DNA of 64,000 nucleotides from Methanoregula sp. PtaB.Bin085 (GCF_002067035.1 NZ_MVQB01000060.1:39499-103498); one strand, 5' to 3'. Positions 1 to 9,358 are shown, numbered from the stretch's first letter. Made by a program: numbers and translations. The notes: generated from the letters alone by a model not told the origin.

Positions 1-1042
1 CACTGCCTTTCCGGATCGCATCCGCGAGATCTGACACCAGGTTATTGATTTTTTCAGTATTGATTGACAAGTGGAGCCGCCGGGTGATCTCTTGTATAAG
101 ATCGTCAGAAAGCATGCATCTGTTTGGCGTCAGCTCATAATCCTCGCTGTTAAGACCTTCATTTACTCTCCGGAAGATAACGGAATCGACCATTCCGGGT
201 CTGAAGGGATCGGCGAGATCATAAATTAGGCCGTTTTTTCCGTCATGCAGAAAACCTGCATCCGGATCGAGCCGGGCACCAAACGATGCTATAGTGCAGT
301 TACCTAACAGCAGTGCATATCCAAAGGAGAGCATGGCATTGACCGGATCTACGTAAGGCCGGGGGGTCCGACGCCTGAATCCCAGATCCGGCGGCAGACT
401 GCGGGCCATTATTTCATAGTACATATCCGAGACCAGCCGGTGCAGGCGCCGGATTTCATCTATTTTGATGAGAAATGCGAACTCATCCCTGGACTTGAGG
501 AGAAATTCCAGTTCACCCTCATAGAAAAGGTGAGTGTTTTTCAGCTGCTCTTCCTGTTCCATGAGGAGAATCCGCGCCTGGGCGGAGTTCTTCGCAAGTG
601 CAGTAGCAAAGCGCTGGTGAGGAATCATTCTCTGAAGTTCGCAGAGTTCAGAAATATTCCGGTCACCAGAAGGGAGGATGGTACCGGCGGGCGTTCCATC
701 AGCCTCGAAAAATGATATCAGAGCTCCGTGCCGGATCAAGTTCAACACGGTGGATGAGTGAATTGTGTGCCCCCCAACAATGAGGAGGTTTTTCACATCC
801 GTTATGGGGTACTCCTCTATTGAATTTTTCTTATGGATGATCAGGGTTTTCGGAGTCGATTTGATATGGGCACCAAAACCGCTGACGGTAATCCACGGGT
901 ACTCTTTCACAATCAACACCAAAAATGGTTCATCTGTTCTAATTACTACCACATATCGCCTGATTAAGCCATCGTTTTTTTCTGACTGCCGCTTCAAGAG
1001 ACCGCCGTGATTTCGGTGGATATAAACCGAATCAAGGGTCAT
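1..1042 (-). CDS. cas1: CRISPR-associated endonuclease Cas1, C-terminus cut by window edge
   Basis: Cas1 is the integrase subunit of the CRISPR adaptation complex. The minus strand reads open from an ATG at 1042 to the window edge, 347 codons with no stop. The N-terminal beta domain is recognisable (GGHTIHSSTVLNLIRHGA, then SFFEADGTPAGTILP). The alpha-helical catalytic part follows: DEIRRLHRLVSDMYYEIMAR with the expected Glu, VDPVNAMLSFGYALLLGN, then LDPDAGFLHD with the metal-binding His and DLADPFRPGMVD with the acidic residue. About 45 residues at the N-terminus precede the usual family start, so the true start may lie downstream. No cas2, effector gene or repeat-spacer array lies in the window; partners would have to be to the left. 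Casposon-type Cas1 cannot be excluded because the C-terminus is missing. Confidence 0.88.
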   Translation of the reverse strand, partial: MTLDSVYIHRNHGGLLKRQSEKNDGLIRRYVVVIRTDEPFLVLIVKEYPWITVSGFGAHIKSTPKTLIIHKKNSIEEYPITDVKNLLIVGGHTIHSSTVLNLIRHGALISFFEADGTPAGTILPSGDRNISELCELQRMIPHQRFATALAKNSAQARILLMEQEEQLKNTHLFYEGELEFLLKSRDEFAFLIKIDEIRRLHRLVSDMYYEIMARSLPPDLGFRRRTPRPYVDPVNAMLSFGYALLLGNCTIASFGARLDPDAGFLHDGKNGLIYDLADPFRPGMVDSVIFRRVNEGLNSEDYELTPNRCMLSDDLIQEITRRLHLSINTEKINNLVSDLADAIRKGS

Positions 1043-1081
1043 ATATACCGTTGTCATGCAATAGCATAACAGGGAGTGTTC

Positions 1082-2371
1082 ATGTACTGGGACAAGAAGA
1101 TGGAGACCCTGAAAACAGCTGACCTGAAGGAGATACAGCTGAAACGCCTGAAAAAGACCTTAAAGCAGGTGCAGAATGTAGGGTTTTACCAAAAAAAACT
1201 CGCGGACGCAGGGATCAATCCATCGTCAATAAAGACGCTGGATGACATCACGAAGATTCCATTTACAAAAAAACAGGATCTTCGGGATGGGTATCCGTTC
1301 GGTTTTTTTGCTGTGCCGATGAAGCAGATCGTCCGTATTCATACCACATCTGGTACCACCGGTAAACCTACGGTCGTGGGGTATACAAGAAACGATCTTG
1401 ACGCATGGTCGGATCTTATCGCCCGCAACATGACGATGGTCGGGATCACCGCAGATGATATCTTCCAGAACATGGTTAACTACGGGATGTTTACCGGGGG
1501 TCTCGGATTTCACTACGGGGCAGAAAAGATCGGTATGACCGTCATTCCCAGCGCAACGGGCAACACGAAACGCCAGCTTGAGATGATGCATGATTTCGGC
1601 GTCACGACTATCCATTGCACCCCCAGTTATGCCATGCACCTGTCGGAAGTCGCAGAGGAGAACCACGTCTCTCTCGGAAGCCTGAAGACCGGCCTCTTTG
1701 GCGCAGAACCCTGGTCTGAGAGCACGCGTAAGATGCTCGAGAACCGGCTCGGTATCACTGCGTATGATTCCTATGGTCTCTCAGAACTTTTTGGACCGGG
1801 CGTGGCTTTTGAATGTCAGGAACGGGATGGCCTGCACATCTGGCATGACTGTTACCTCGTCGAAATCATTGATCCGCAGACGGGAGAGCATGTTGCAGAT
1901 GGTGAACACGGTGAACTCGTCGTGACTCCGCTCGTTAAAGAGGCTATGCCTCTGCTTCGCTACCGTACCGGAGACGTGACAATGTTGATGGAAGACGGCT
2001 GCCTCTGCCGCCGCGGGAAGAAGATCGCACGGATCACCGGACGGAGCGACGATATGCTGGTAATCCGCGGGATCAATGTCTTCCCCTCCCAGATCGAGCA
2101 CGTACTCCTGAAGATCCCCGAAGTCGGGAACCAGTTTATGGTTTATATTGACAAAATTAATCATCTGGACGAGATGACAGTTGAAGTGGAGATAAACCGC
2201 GAATACTTCAGCGGTGAGCTGGCCGATCTTGCAAACCTCCAGAGAAAGGTTGTGAAGGAGCTCAGGGATGCCCTAGAGCTGAGGACAACCGTGAAACTTG
2301 TGGAACCTGGTTCGCTCCCGCGATTCGAAGGCAAAGCCAAACGCGTTATCGACCGGAGGGAAAAAGAGTAA
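1082..2371 (+). CDS. PaaK-type aryl-CoA ligase (phenylacetate-CoA ligase family), copy 1
   Basis: A 429-residue adenylate-forming ligase that would activate an aryl acid, probably arylacetate, to its CoA thioester with ATP. Visible motifs are the P-loop-like TSGTTGKPTVVGYT, YGLSELFGPG, the A8-type YRTGDVT, and the C-terminal GRSDDMLVIRGINVFPSQIE hinge with the lysine-containing end LPRFEGKAKRVIDRR. The ATG at 1082 is preferred over GTG 1076 because AGGGAG lies about six bases before it. Methanogen homologues are often labelled coenzyme F390 synthetase, which the sequence cannot settle. The stop overlaps the next start by one base (TAATG), so it is translationally coupled to a paralogue and then to an ACT protein. 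Confidence 0.85.
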   Translation: MYWDKKMETLKTADLKEIQLKRLKKTLKQVQNVGFYQKKLADAGINPSSIKTLDDITKIPFTKKQDLRDGYPFGFFAVPMKQIVRIHTTSGTTGKPTVVGYTRNDLDAWSDLIARNMTMVGITADDIFQNMVNYGMFTGGLGFHYGAEKIGMTVIPSATGNTKRQLEMMHDFGVTTIHCTPSYAMHLSEVAEENHVSLGSLKTGLFGAEPWSESTRKMLENRLGITAYDSYGLSELFGPGVAFECQERDGLHIWHDCYLVEIIDPQTGEHVADGEHGELVVTPLVKEAMPLLRYRTGDVTMLMEDGCLCRRGKKIARITGRSDDMLVIRGINVFPSQIEHVLLKIPEVGNQFMVYIDKINHLDEMTVEVEINREYFSGELADLANLQRKVVKELRDALELRTTVKLVEPGSLPRFEGKAKRVIDRREKE

Positions 2372-3672
2372 TGGTATGCTGGGATCCGCGCATCGAAGAG
2401 ATGCCAAAGGAAGAGCTGCAGCGGATGCAGTACAAACTTTTAAAAAGCCTTGTCTACCGGCTGTACAGCTTTTCGCCATTTTATCATGACCGTATGAAAG
2501 AACAGAAAGTCCACCCGGATGATATCAGACAATTATCCGATGTAAAGATACTTCCGTTCATGTTCAAGCGGGATCTTCGTGACGGATACCCTGATAAGAT
2601 CTTTACCGCTTCGCAGGACGAACTTGTCCGGTATCATGTATCTTCGGGAACAACCGGCAAACCAACGGTTGTCGGGTATACCCAAAACGATATTGATCTC
2701 TGGACAACATCGCTCGCCCGTGCCCTGACATCAGCCGGTCTCGGGCGGGGGGATGTAATTCAGGTAAGTTATGGGTACGGGCTTTTCACCGGAGGGCTGG
2801 GCCTCCACTATGGAGCAGAACGCATCGGTGCAACGGTTCTTCCCACAAGTGTCGGGAACACGGAACGCCAGATCGAGCTGATGCAGGACCTCGGGTCCAC
2901 GGCAATCGCATGCACCCCCTCGTACCTCCTGCATATGGGAGAAGTTGCAGAAAAGATGGGAGTCAGCATTAAAAAGGACACAAAACTCCGTACCGGGATT
3001 CTCGGGGCAGAACCCTGGACAGAGAGTATGCGCAACAGGATGCAGGAGTGGCTTGGTATCCGGGCAATCGATATCTATGGCACAAGCGAGCTTTCGGGCC
3101 CGATGTTTACTGAATGTACTGAGCAGAAAGGATTCCATGTCTGGGGTGACTTGGCCCTGACCGAAGTCATCGATCCCAAGACAGAGGAGCCGGTTACTCC
3201 CGGGGAGAAAGGCGAACTCACCATCACAATCCTGAAAAAAGAAGCCCTCCCGATGATCCGGTACCGTATCGGAGACATCACATCCATGGATGACAGTCCC
3301 TGTACCTGTGGGAGAACCCATCCCCGCATCCAGCGGATCACTGGCCGTGTTGATGATATGCTGATTATCCGGGGTATCAATGTCTTCCCTTCGCAGGTCG
3401 AATATGCCCTGATGACGATCCCCGAGGTGGGGCAGCACTTCCAGATCGTAGTTGAACGGAAGGGAGCTCTCGATGATATGCTCGTCCGCGTCGAGCTGAA
3501 CCGGGAATCGTTCTCCGATAAAATCACGGATATCATGGCCATACGCCAGAAAGTCGAACACAGACTCCTTAACGCACTGAATGTAAAAGCAGACGTGGAA
3601 TTGGTCGAACCGGGATCGCTGCCCCGGTTTGAGGGAAAATCAAAGAAGGTTATTGACAAGAGGTCGATGTAA
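2371..3672 (+). CDS. PaaK-type aryl-CoA ligase, copy 2
   Basis: A 433-residue paralogue of the preceding ligase, with SSGTTGKPTVVGYT, YGTSELSGPMFTEC, YRIGDITSM, a CTCGRTHPR turn and GRVDDMLIIRGINVFPSQVE. It ends LPRFEGKSKKVIDKR like copy 1. Tandem PaaK copies presumably differ in aryl substrate (phenylacetate, hydroxyphenylacetate or indoleacetate), which cannot be read from sequence. In many anaerobic archaea such ligases work with indolepyruvate ferredoxin oxidoreductase to salvage aryl acids into aromatic amino acids; no ior genes are in this window. The stop is followed with no gap by the ACT gene. Confidence 0.85.
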   Translation: MVCWDPRIEEMPKEELQRMQYKLLKSLVYRLYSFSPFYHDRMKEQKVHPDDIRQLSDVKILPFMFKRDLRDGYPDKIFTASQDELVRYHVSSGTTGKPTVVGYTQNDIDLWTTSLARALTSAGLGRGDVIQVSYGYGLFTGGLGLHYGAERIGATVLPTSVGNTERQIELMQDLGSTAIACTPSYLLHMGEVAEKMGVSIKKDTKLRTGILGAEPWTESMRNRMQEWLGIRAIDIYGTSELSGPMFTECTEQKGFHVWGDLALTEVIDPKTEEPVTPGEKGELTITILKKEALPMIRYRIGDITSMDDSPCTCGRTHPRIQRITGRVDDMLIIRGINVFPSQVEYALMTIPEVGQHFQIVVERKGALDDMLVRVELNRESFSDKITDIMAIRQKVEHRLLNALNVKADVELVEPGSLPRFEGKSKKVIDKRSM

Positions 3673-4107
3673 ATGGACACCCATAATTACATTATCAGGC
3701 AGATCTCGATATTCTCTGAAAACCGCCCGGGGCGTCTGGCAGCCATTGCCCACGCGCTGGGAGAGGAGAAGATCAACATCCTCGCTTTCAGTATTGCCGA
3801 GGCAAACGGATTTGGCGTAGTAAGGGCGCTCGTTGATAATCCGGAAAAAGCGCACAACAAACTGCAGGCGCTCGGTTTCAATATCGCATTTACGGATGTA
3901 ATCGCAGTCAAGATGAAGGACCAGCCCGGCGGATTATATGAAGTTGCAAAGATCCTTGGCGACGCAGGAATCAACATCGAATATTCCTATGCCTACTCCG
4001 GCAAAGACGGTGCGGTCCTTATTCTCCGGGTCGATCAGGTAGAAGATGCTATCAGGAAGATCCGTGCTTCGGGAGCAACCCTCCTTGAGCGATCGGTCTT
4101 CCATTAA
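3673..4107 (+). CDS. Double-ACT-domain amino-acid-binding protein
   Basis: 144 residues made of two ACT domains and nothing else. The first begins ISIFSENRPGRLAAIAHALG (about residues 9-28) and the second begins MKDQPGGLYEVAKILGDAG (about residues 79-97). Both carry the loop glycine and hydrophobic pattern of ligand-binding ACT folds. Stand-alone ACT pairs usually sense free amino acids and regulate a partner enzyme. The ATG follows the ligase stop directly, so it is very probably a regulatory partner of the two ligases and may respond to aromatic amino acids; that ligand is an inference. The downstream gene is convergent, eight bases away. Confidence 0.85.
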   Translation: MDTHNYIIRQISIFSENRPGRLAAIAHALGEEKINILAFSIAEANGFGVVRALVDNPEKAHNKLQALGFNIAFTDVIAVKMKDQPGGLYEVAKILGDAGINIEYSYAYSGKDGAVLILRVDQVEDAIRKIRASGATLLERSVFH

Positions 4108-4115
4108 AATGGTAC

Positions 4116-5402
4116 TTACCTTTTTTCCCATTTGATAAGTTCAGTCACCTTGGAGAGAGTGCTCCCTCTCCGGATCTCCTCCCGGATCCGCTCCTCATTT
4201 TTCCGGACTTCGAGTGCTCGCCTCGCGATCTCGTAAGCCCGCTCCTGTGGAACGACAACAATCCCGCTTTCATCGCCAATGATCCAGTCCCCCGGGCGGA
4301 CATACTGGCCGGCGCAGCGGATCTCGGCATTGATCTCTCCGAATCCCTTGGGTTCTCCCGCGTTAGGAACGATAGCCTTCGCAAACAGGGGAAATTTCAT
4401 TGCCCGGATATCATCGATATCCCGGACAGCCCCGTCAATAACGACACCGGCGATTCTTTTCCTCCTGCAGCTTTCTGTCGCAAGTTCACCCCATGGGGCC
4501 ACATCAGTGATGCCGTCGTTGTTGATGACAATAACATCCCCCTCACCTGCAACGTCGATAGCCTCGACCGGCTTTGCCCAGTCACCACCGATGGTATGCA
4601 CGGTTACTGCCCTGCCAGCCATCTTCACGTTCCCGCAGAAGGAAAGGAGTCCGGCCATGGCTCCTTTACGGTGCATCGCGTCCGTGATGTTCGGTGTTGA
4701 TACTTTCATAAAAATTGTCCGGATTTCGTCATCACCGGACTTCTTTGTCCGTGTTTTTCCCACAGGTTTATCCATCGCTTCCCGTATCTTCCGTGCCGAC
4801 GCGGTGACATCAGCAGACCGCACAATCCAGCCGCCAACGATGACAATATCTGCCCCGCGCCTGACAGCCTCTTTTGCTCCATCCGCATCGATGCCCCCCG
4901 CAACGGCAACAGGGACATGGACCTTTTCCGCGATGGCTGAAAGGAGGGAAAGCGAATCCTTTCCTGTCATCTGCTGATCGATTCCTGTATGGGCACAGAC
5001 GATATCGATCCCCATCTTCTCAAGCTGCACAGATCGTTTCTCTGGATCAGGTGTATTGATCAGATCCGCCATCAGCCGGATGCCATAGAGCCTGGCGGCG
5101 CGGATAGCATCAGCTACAACCGCATCGTCAGCATCGGCAAGGATACAGACGATATCTGCCCCTGCTTTAGCGGCCATCTCCACTTCCATTGCTCCGGTAT
5201 CGGCAACCTTCATGTCGGCAATAATCGTTGCCTGCGGAAACCTGTCACGGAGTTCACGGACTGCCTGGATTCCCTCGCTCTTAATCAGGGGTGTTCCGGC
5301 TTCTATCCAGTCGGCGCCACCGTCCACTGATTCCTGTGCTATCTGCAATGCCCGTTTCAATTCAAGGAGGTCGAGCGCTACCTGCAGAATCGCCTTTTTC
5401 AT
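4116..5402 (-). CDS. Bifunctional 3-hexulose-6-phosphate synthase / RraA-like protein
   Basis: The N-terminal ~215 residues are a hexulose-6-phosphate synthase-type (beta/alpha)8 domain of the orotidine decarboxylase superfamily ([60 protein letters not shown]). It would join formaldehyde and ribulose 5-phosphate or, in reverse, make ribulose 5-phosphate for archaeal pentose supply. After a charged linker ([11 protein letters not shown]) residues ~220-400 are an RraA/DlpA-like domain with [23 protein letters not shown] and [14 protein letters not shown]. The fusion is known in methanogens. The ATG at 5402 gives [11 protein letters not shown], the family-like start; a TTG two codons upstream has better spacing to AGGTGA, so the start is ambiguous by two residues. 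Confidence 0.88.
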   Translation of the reverse strand: MKKAILQVALDLLELKRALQIAQESVDGGADWIEAGTPLIKSEGIQAVRELRDRFPQATIIADMKVADTGAMEVEMAAKAGADIVCILADADDAVVADAIRAARLYGIRLMADLINTPDPEKRSVQLEKMGIDIVCAHTGIDQQMTGKDSLSLLSAIAEKVHVPVAVAGGIDADGAKEAVRRGADIVIVGGWIVRSADVTASARKIREAMDKPVGKTRTKKSGDDEIRTIFMKVSTPNITDAMHRKGAMAGLLSFCGNVKMAGRAVTVHTIGGDWAKPVEAIDVAGEGDVIVINNDGITDVAPWGELATESCRRKRIAGVVIDGAVRDIDDIRAMKFPLFAKAIVPNAGEPKGFGEINAEIRCAGQYVRPGDWIIGDESGIVVVPQERAYEIARRALEVRKNEERIREEIRRGSTLSKVTELIKWEKR

Positions 5403-5521
5403 AATCAATGATTGGGTTCACCTGATGTTTAATCATTACCCGTAACAGGGTATATTTCTGCGATGCTGGCCGCGCAAATGCAAAAAAATGGTGATGATGT
5501 ATAACCCACCACAAAGACCAG

Positions 5522-5922
5522 TTAATGCAACATCAAATCAACAAGAATTTCAATTGAATCTTTCTCTCCATTGTTGTATCTCCATTCCATCTTTTTGAGG
5601 GAATAGAGAAACTTTTCTTTTGAGATCCATGATATTTCATCAGACGTTCTTTTGGCAAAGGACCGGAATCCTTCGATACCGTTGATGTTCACTTTTCCTT
5701 GCTTGAACTTGTATTGATGATCGATACGGAGGTGACGATAACCGCAGAACATGATCGAGTCATAACCGCACCATTTGTCGGCGTAAACAATTGAGCCCCG
5801 TCGTCCTTACTACACAGTGTCATTCATTGGAGATTCGGTATACAATGGTTCTCCCCGTTTTCTCCAGATTCCAGGGAGTGTTTATCTTCAGAAACCAACT
5901 CCCAGATATCCCGAAAATTCAT
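5522..5922 (-). pseudogene. IS1595 (ISXO2-like) transposase remnant
   Basis: The frame ending at 5522 encodes the C-terminal part of an ISXO2/IS1595 DDE transposase: GSIVYADKWCGYDSI with a catalytic Asp, YRHLRIDHQYKFKQ, then the diagnostic VNGIEGFRSFAKR and KFLYSLKKMEWRYN. Upstream in the same frame there are stops (tag taa, near 5806-5811), so the N-terminal half and first catalytic Asp are missing. A short reading frame starting at 5922 (MNFRDIWELVSEDKHSLE) may be its original N-terminus, leaving most of the middle deleted; that link is weak. No terminal inverted repeats are obvious. This is dead insertion-sequence debris between two unrelated genes. Confidence 0.75.
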
Positions 5923-5984
5923 ACCTCTCATTTCATCCACCCTGCCTTCAGATCAGTCGTGGACTTTACTCAATCACCAAAAAT

Positions 5985-6491
5985 TTATTCCTTTTCGAAT
6001 TTTTCAAAGAACGTAATATGCTTCATTGTCTTTTTCTGCACAATAGCAATATCTGCCGGGTTCCCTGCTGCTATCAGGGAGACAAGCGTATACTCTTTGG
6101 GAACATCAAGGAGTTTACGGACATCCTCTGCATAGGGTTTCTTGTCACCGGCCACCCAGCACGAACTGATCCCGTACGCCTGCAGCGCGAGAATCAGGTT
6201 TTCAGTCGCTGCACAGCAGTCCTCGAGATAGTACGGGTGTTTTTTATCGCCGAAAACCGCAAAGCAGAGCGGGGCATCTCTGATGAACTTCCCGTAATCA
6301 GTCATGGCTGCAATCTCAGAGAGTGTTTTCTTATTCCTGATGACGCCGAACAGCCATGGCTGCACATTCATCGCCGTCGGCGCCCTTGCTGCACATTCCA
6401 GGGCATCGTTGACAACGAGATCCGCCACCGGGTCAGGTTTGAATTTCCGGACACTGTGGCGTGATTTTATCACGGTTGTTACAACATTCAT
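5985..6491 (-). CDS. Nitroreductase-family FMN protein
   Basis: 168 residues with the nitroreductase fold: IKSRHSVRKFKPDPV (phosphate-binding SRHSVR at residues ~9-14), AARAPTAMNVQPW for FMN contacts, and the C-terminal ALQAYGISSCWVAGDK and VSLIAAGNPAD motifs. The length is that of short archaeal members. The substrate is unknown; the family covers NAD(P)H-dependent reduction of flavins, quinones and nitro-compounds. It stands alone between transposase debris and a surface-protein gene, so context adds nothing to function. Confidence 0.85.
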   Translation of the reverse strand: MNVVTTVIKSRHSVRKFKPDPVADLVVNDALECAARAPTAMNVQPWLFGVIRNKKTLSEIAAMTDYGKFIRDAPLCFAVFGDKKHPYYLEDCCAATENLILALQAYGISSCWVAGDKKPYAEDVRKLLDVPKEYTLVSLIAAGNPADIAIVQKKTMKHITFFEKFEKE

Positions 6492-6535
6492 ATTCCGGAA
6501 TAGGAAAGAGGGGTAAATATAATCTCGTAAAAAAA

Positions 6536-7555
6536 TTAGTTTCTCCTGAAGATCAAGGCTGTTGCAATAAGTAACGCAGTGCCTGCAAGGACAGATTCAA
6601 AACCGGGGGATTTTGCCGGGGTTGTTGTTACCGGGACTGTTGTCTGAACCACAGTCGCTGTTGTTGGGAGAGGTGTCGGCTCGAGGGTTGTGGTCACACT
6701 AGTGGTAGCTACCGTTGTAGGTGTTGTTGTTTTAACTGTCGTTGGAGGTGAAGTGATAATGGTTGTCGGTAATGCTGTCCGGGTAGAAGCACCAATCAGC
6801 GGATTCCTCTCCTGGTCGAGAATACCCCACGCAGAGGTGTAGGTTTTCCCGACATCTCCGTAATTATCTTTCATGGAATTTGCATTGCATTCTGCCCAAA
6901 TCCTGTACGTCCCGTACGGATAGAGAGCCGATCGTGCAGTATCCCATATGGCACCGGTTGAATAGGGTGACGTTGGGACTGCGATATTGTCGATGTTCGT
7001 AGTGACTCCATTCTTGTTGGTCAGGGCTGAGTAAATTGCCCCATCTGGTGCCTGGACCTTGATAGTGACAGGGGCACCTGTCACTCCGGGGCGCTGGCTC
7101 ATCTGGTAGAGGTTTGTCGTTATTTTGAACGAGACTTCGGAACCCGTGGTGATCCATCCGTTTTCGGATGCATCAACACCAAGTGTTGCATCCATGACCC
7201 GTAAGTCCAGGTTCGGATCTGACACGATGAAAGCGGTGCCATTGACTTTTCCGGATGTGTTAAGACGGTACCATGGACCAAGTTTCCCTGAGAATTCCGT
7301 CGGGGAAATAAAAAAGGCTGAAGGATTTGCAACCGAGATTGTATAACTCGGGGAGCTTGTCTGAATTGCTGCAGCTGAAGCCCACCAGGCGATCGTGGAA
7401 TCCCCATCCATCGCGGCAACGATATTCAGGTTTTCTTCACCAAGAAAGACCACGTTACCCGGTGTGATTGTATTAAGGGCGGCAAGAACCCCCGCAGGGA
7501 TGACAAGCAGTATGAGAATCGATACTGCAAAGATTTTTCCGGATCTGTTGATCAT
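6536..7555 (-). CDS. DUF3821-type surface protein with PGF-CTERM sorting signal
   Basis: A secreted cell-surface protein of 339 residues. An N-terminal signal peptide (RSGKIFAVSILILLVIPAGV) precedes a beta-rich domain of the DUF3821 kind seen in Methanomicrobiales (ITPGNVVFLGEENLNI near its start). A Thr/Pro linker of about 60 residues follows (residues ~255-310), a likely O-glycosylation region. The C-terminus is KSPGFESVLAGTALLIATAL plus an Arg-rich end, a PGF-CTERM tripartite signal cut by archaeosortase A, whose gene is at 23423-24229. The ATG at 7555 is chosen over 7570 because the TATA box at 7576-7586 lies about 25 bases upstream, fitting a leaderless transcript. Confidence 0.82.
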   Translation of the reverse strand: MINRSGKIFAVSILILLVIPAGVLAALNTITPGNVVFLGEENLNIVAAMDGDSTIAWWASAAAIQTSSPSYTISVANPSAFFISPTEFSGKLGPWYRLNTSGKVNGTAFIVSDPNLDLRVMDATLGVDASENGWITTGSEVSFKITTNLYQMSQRPGVTGAPVTIKVQAPDGAIYSALTNKNGVTTNIDNIAVPTSPYSTGAIWDTARSALYPYGTYRIWAECNANSMKDNYGDVGKTYTSAWGILDQERNPLIGASTRTALPTTIITSPPTTVKTTTPTTVATTSVTTTLEPTPLPTTATVVQTTVPVTTTPAKSPGFESVLAGTALLIATALIFRRN

Positions 7556-7575
7556 AAGGAACCTTGACATTTCCC

Positions 7576-7586
7576 ATTATATATAC
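7576..7586 (-). promoter_or_regulatory. TATA box for the PGF-CTERM surface protein
   Basis: On the minus strand this reads GTATATATAAT, a strong archaeal TATA box. Its centre is about 25 bases before the ATG at 7555, the usual distance to the transcription start, so the mRNA probably has little or no leader. The upstream ATG at 7570 would lie before the expected transcription start. Confidence 0.6.
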
Positions 7587-7651
7587 TTGTCAAATCAGCC
7601 GTTAGCATCACCAGAAAAAATCCAGGATACAAAAAATGGCTGATGGTAGGA

Positions 7652-8212
7652 TCAACTATTTTCCCGGATAATACTGTCAAAATTCAGAAATACCCGGTTC
7701 CCCTCGAACGTATGGCTGACTTCCGGGTGCCACTGGAGCCCGTAGATATGCCGGTCGGGCTTTGCAATCGCCTCTGCGCCACAGACACCGGAACGGGCAA
7801 GAAGTGTGAATCCATCAGGAATCCTTGTTACTTCGTCTGCGTGCGATGCCCAGACAGTTACCTGGTGCGGGTACCCGCTGAGAATATCGTTATGCTCACA
7901 GATCTCGACCTCGACTGGTCCGTAGCCTCCGGATTGACCTGGATGAACGCTTCCGCCATATTTTGTTGCAATGATATGAAGGCCCAGGCAGATGCCAAGC
8001 ACGGGAAGGCCAAGATTCAGGTATTCTGCACAGTTACCTGCCCGGGTGATATCCGGCCCTCCACCGAGGATAATCCCCCGGCACTCCTCACCAATCCTTG
8101 CAGCCGGTGTGGAATTTGGGACCAGCACGGCATCAAGATCAAGATCTCGGAGGGCCCGGTGGATAAGGTGATTGAACTGCCCGAAGTTGTTGATCACATA
8201 GATAGGGAGCAT
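7652..8212 (-). CDS. guaAA: GMP synthase glutaminase subunit A
   Basis: A 186-residue class I glutamine amidotransferase that supplies ammonia to the separate ATP-pyrophosphatase subunit of archaeal GMP synthase (XMP to GMP). Visible are the start IYVINNFGQFNHLI, LGGGPDI, the nucleophile elbow GICLG with the catalytic Cys (about residue 75), and WHPEVSHT with His and Glu completing the triad. The pattern FNHLIHRALRDL is typical of GuaAa rather than TrpG or CarA. The partner guaB subunit gene is not in the window. It lies 41 bases downstream of cobT on the same strand. Confidence 0.93.
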   Translation of the reverse strand: MLPIYVINNFGQFNHLIHRALRDLDLDAVLVPNSTPAARIGEECRGIILGGGPDITRAGNCAEYLNLGLPVLGICLGLHIIATKYGGSVHPGQSGGYGPVEVEICEHNDILSGYPHQVTVWASHADEVTRIPDGFTLLARSGVCGAEAIAKPDRHIYGLQWHPEVSHTFEGNRVFLNFDSIIRENS

Positions 8213-8253
8213 GGTTTATTCACTAAGAATGCAGTGCGATCCTATAATATTGT

Positions 8254-9264
8254 TCAACTATAGGAAGTGACCATATTCAGGATCTCCTGTCGGATTGATG
8301 CCGGAGAATGTCCCATCAGAAACGCGAGATACATTGCCCCTCCGGCCCCCATCCCCTCCTTGACTTCACCGATACAGTACCGGGCAAGGCCGGCATGTCC
8401 GAGAGAATCGAAGCCGGGATTAACATATGAGACATGGACACCAATCTTTTCTGCAAGCGACTGCACGTTGGCTGAAGTATCATCCCGCACATAGGATGTT
8501 GTGACAACGCGAGGGAGAGGCTGGTCCAGTGCCCGGATAAGCGCACTGACCGCGAGCATCTGCGTCCCTCCGGCAAGAATCAGTGTGCCGGAATACGTCT
8601 TCGAGATCCCGGCAGCGACCGGCATCATGGGATCGCCAAGTGCACGGACCAGATCATGAGGAGTTGTATACCCGGTTTTCATAACCCGCTCAAGTGCCTG
8701 CCGGCAAACCTCTTCTTTCAGCGATACCGGATTGTTAACGTAACTGCTACTCACTGATGCATTGTAACCCAGCGCCCGCAGCAGACAGAGTGCTGTGGTG
8801 GTTCCGCCGGGTACGCTCTCACCGAGAACGAGAAGATCGCAGCGGGCTGACAGGAACTTACCAATACGCTGGCCTTGTTCATATAATCGGGTGGCAGCAG
8901 GCAAGGCATCATTCGTGCGGGGATCACCGGCCGGCTCGCCATACACGTCGAGACAGGGGACTACCGGTGCATGACGGAGCCCTGCATTGATCAATAGCGG
9001 TGTCTGGCCGGTCAGCATCATCATTGCTCGCGTTATGGTAGCTGGCGTGGGGCATCCGGTTGGCGTATCGGATTTTACCGGCACACTGGTAATCGCGCCG
9101 TTCACGATAAGTTCTGCATCGAGATTCGGTGTCAGAAGAGTCTTTTCCGGAGAAGGCCCGGCGCCTGATATTCCAGGTACCGTGGAGAGGATCGTATTCG
9201 CGAGAATGCCTGCAAAGAGGGGCGACCTGAAGGAGAAGTCCGGTTTTTCCGAGATGAATTCCAT
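8254..9264 (-). CDS. cobT: CobT-like nicotinate-nucleotide:base phosphoribosyltransferase (archaeal TIGR00303 type)
   Basis: 336 residues matching the archaeal CobT-like family, which activates the lower ligand base to its alpha-ribotide for cobamide assembly. Characteristic stretches are SGAGPSPEKTLLTPNLDAEL, TPTGCPTPATITRAM, LGESVPGGTTTALCLLRALG and LILAGGTQMLAVSALI. The divergent cobZ-cobS pair begins 95 bases away, so the nucleotide-loop assembly genes share one intergenic region. A TATA-like agtatattg near 9280 on this strand lies only 15-20 bases from the ATG, which suggests a leaderless transcript. Confidence 0.88.
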   Translation of the reverse strand: MEFISEKPDFSFRSPLFAGILANTILSTVPGISGAGPSPEKTLLTPNLDAELIVNGAITSVPVKSDTPTGCPTPATITRAMMMLTGQTPLLINAGLRHAPVVPCLDVYGEPAGDPRTNDALPAATRLYEQGQRIGKFLSARCDLLVLGESVPGGTTTALCLLRALGYNASVSSSYVNNPVSLKEEVCRQALERVMKTGYTTPHDLVRALGDPMMPVAAGISKTYSGTLILAGGTQMLAVSALIRALDQPLPRVVTTSYVRDDTSANVQSLAEKIGVHVSYVNPGFDSLGHAGLARYCIGEVKEGMGAGGAMYLAFLMGHSPASIRQEILNMVTSYS

Positions 9265-9358
9265 GCGTATCAGTCAATATACTAATGGTTCCTGACCGGT
9301 TTCAAGATTGCGATCGGTTCCAAACCTCTAATACTGCCCCGGCCGTATCTCATGGTAC

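Noticed and set aside
440..1010. Two plus-strand frames of 81-91 codons
   Set aside because: They are antisense shadows of the Cas1 gene on the minus strand.
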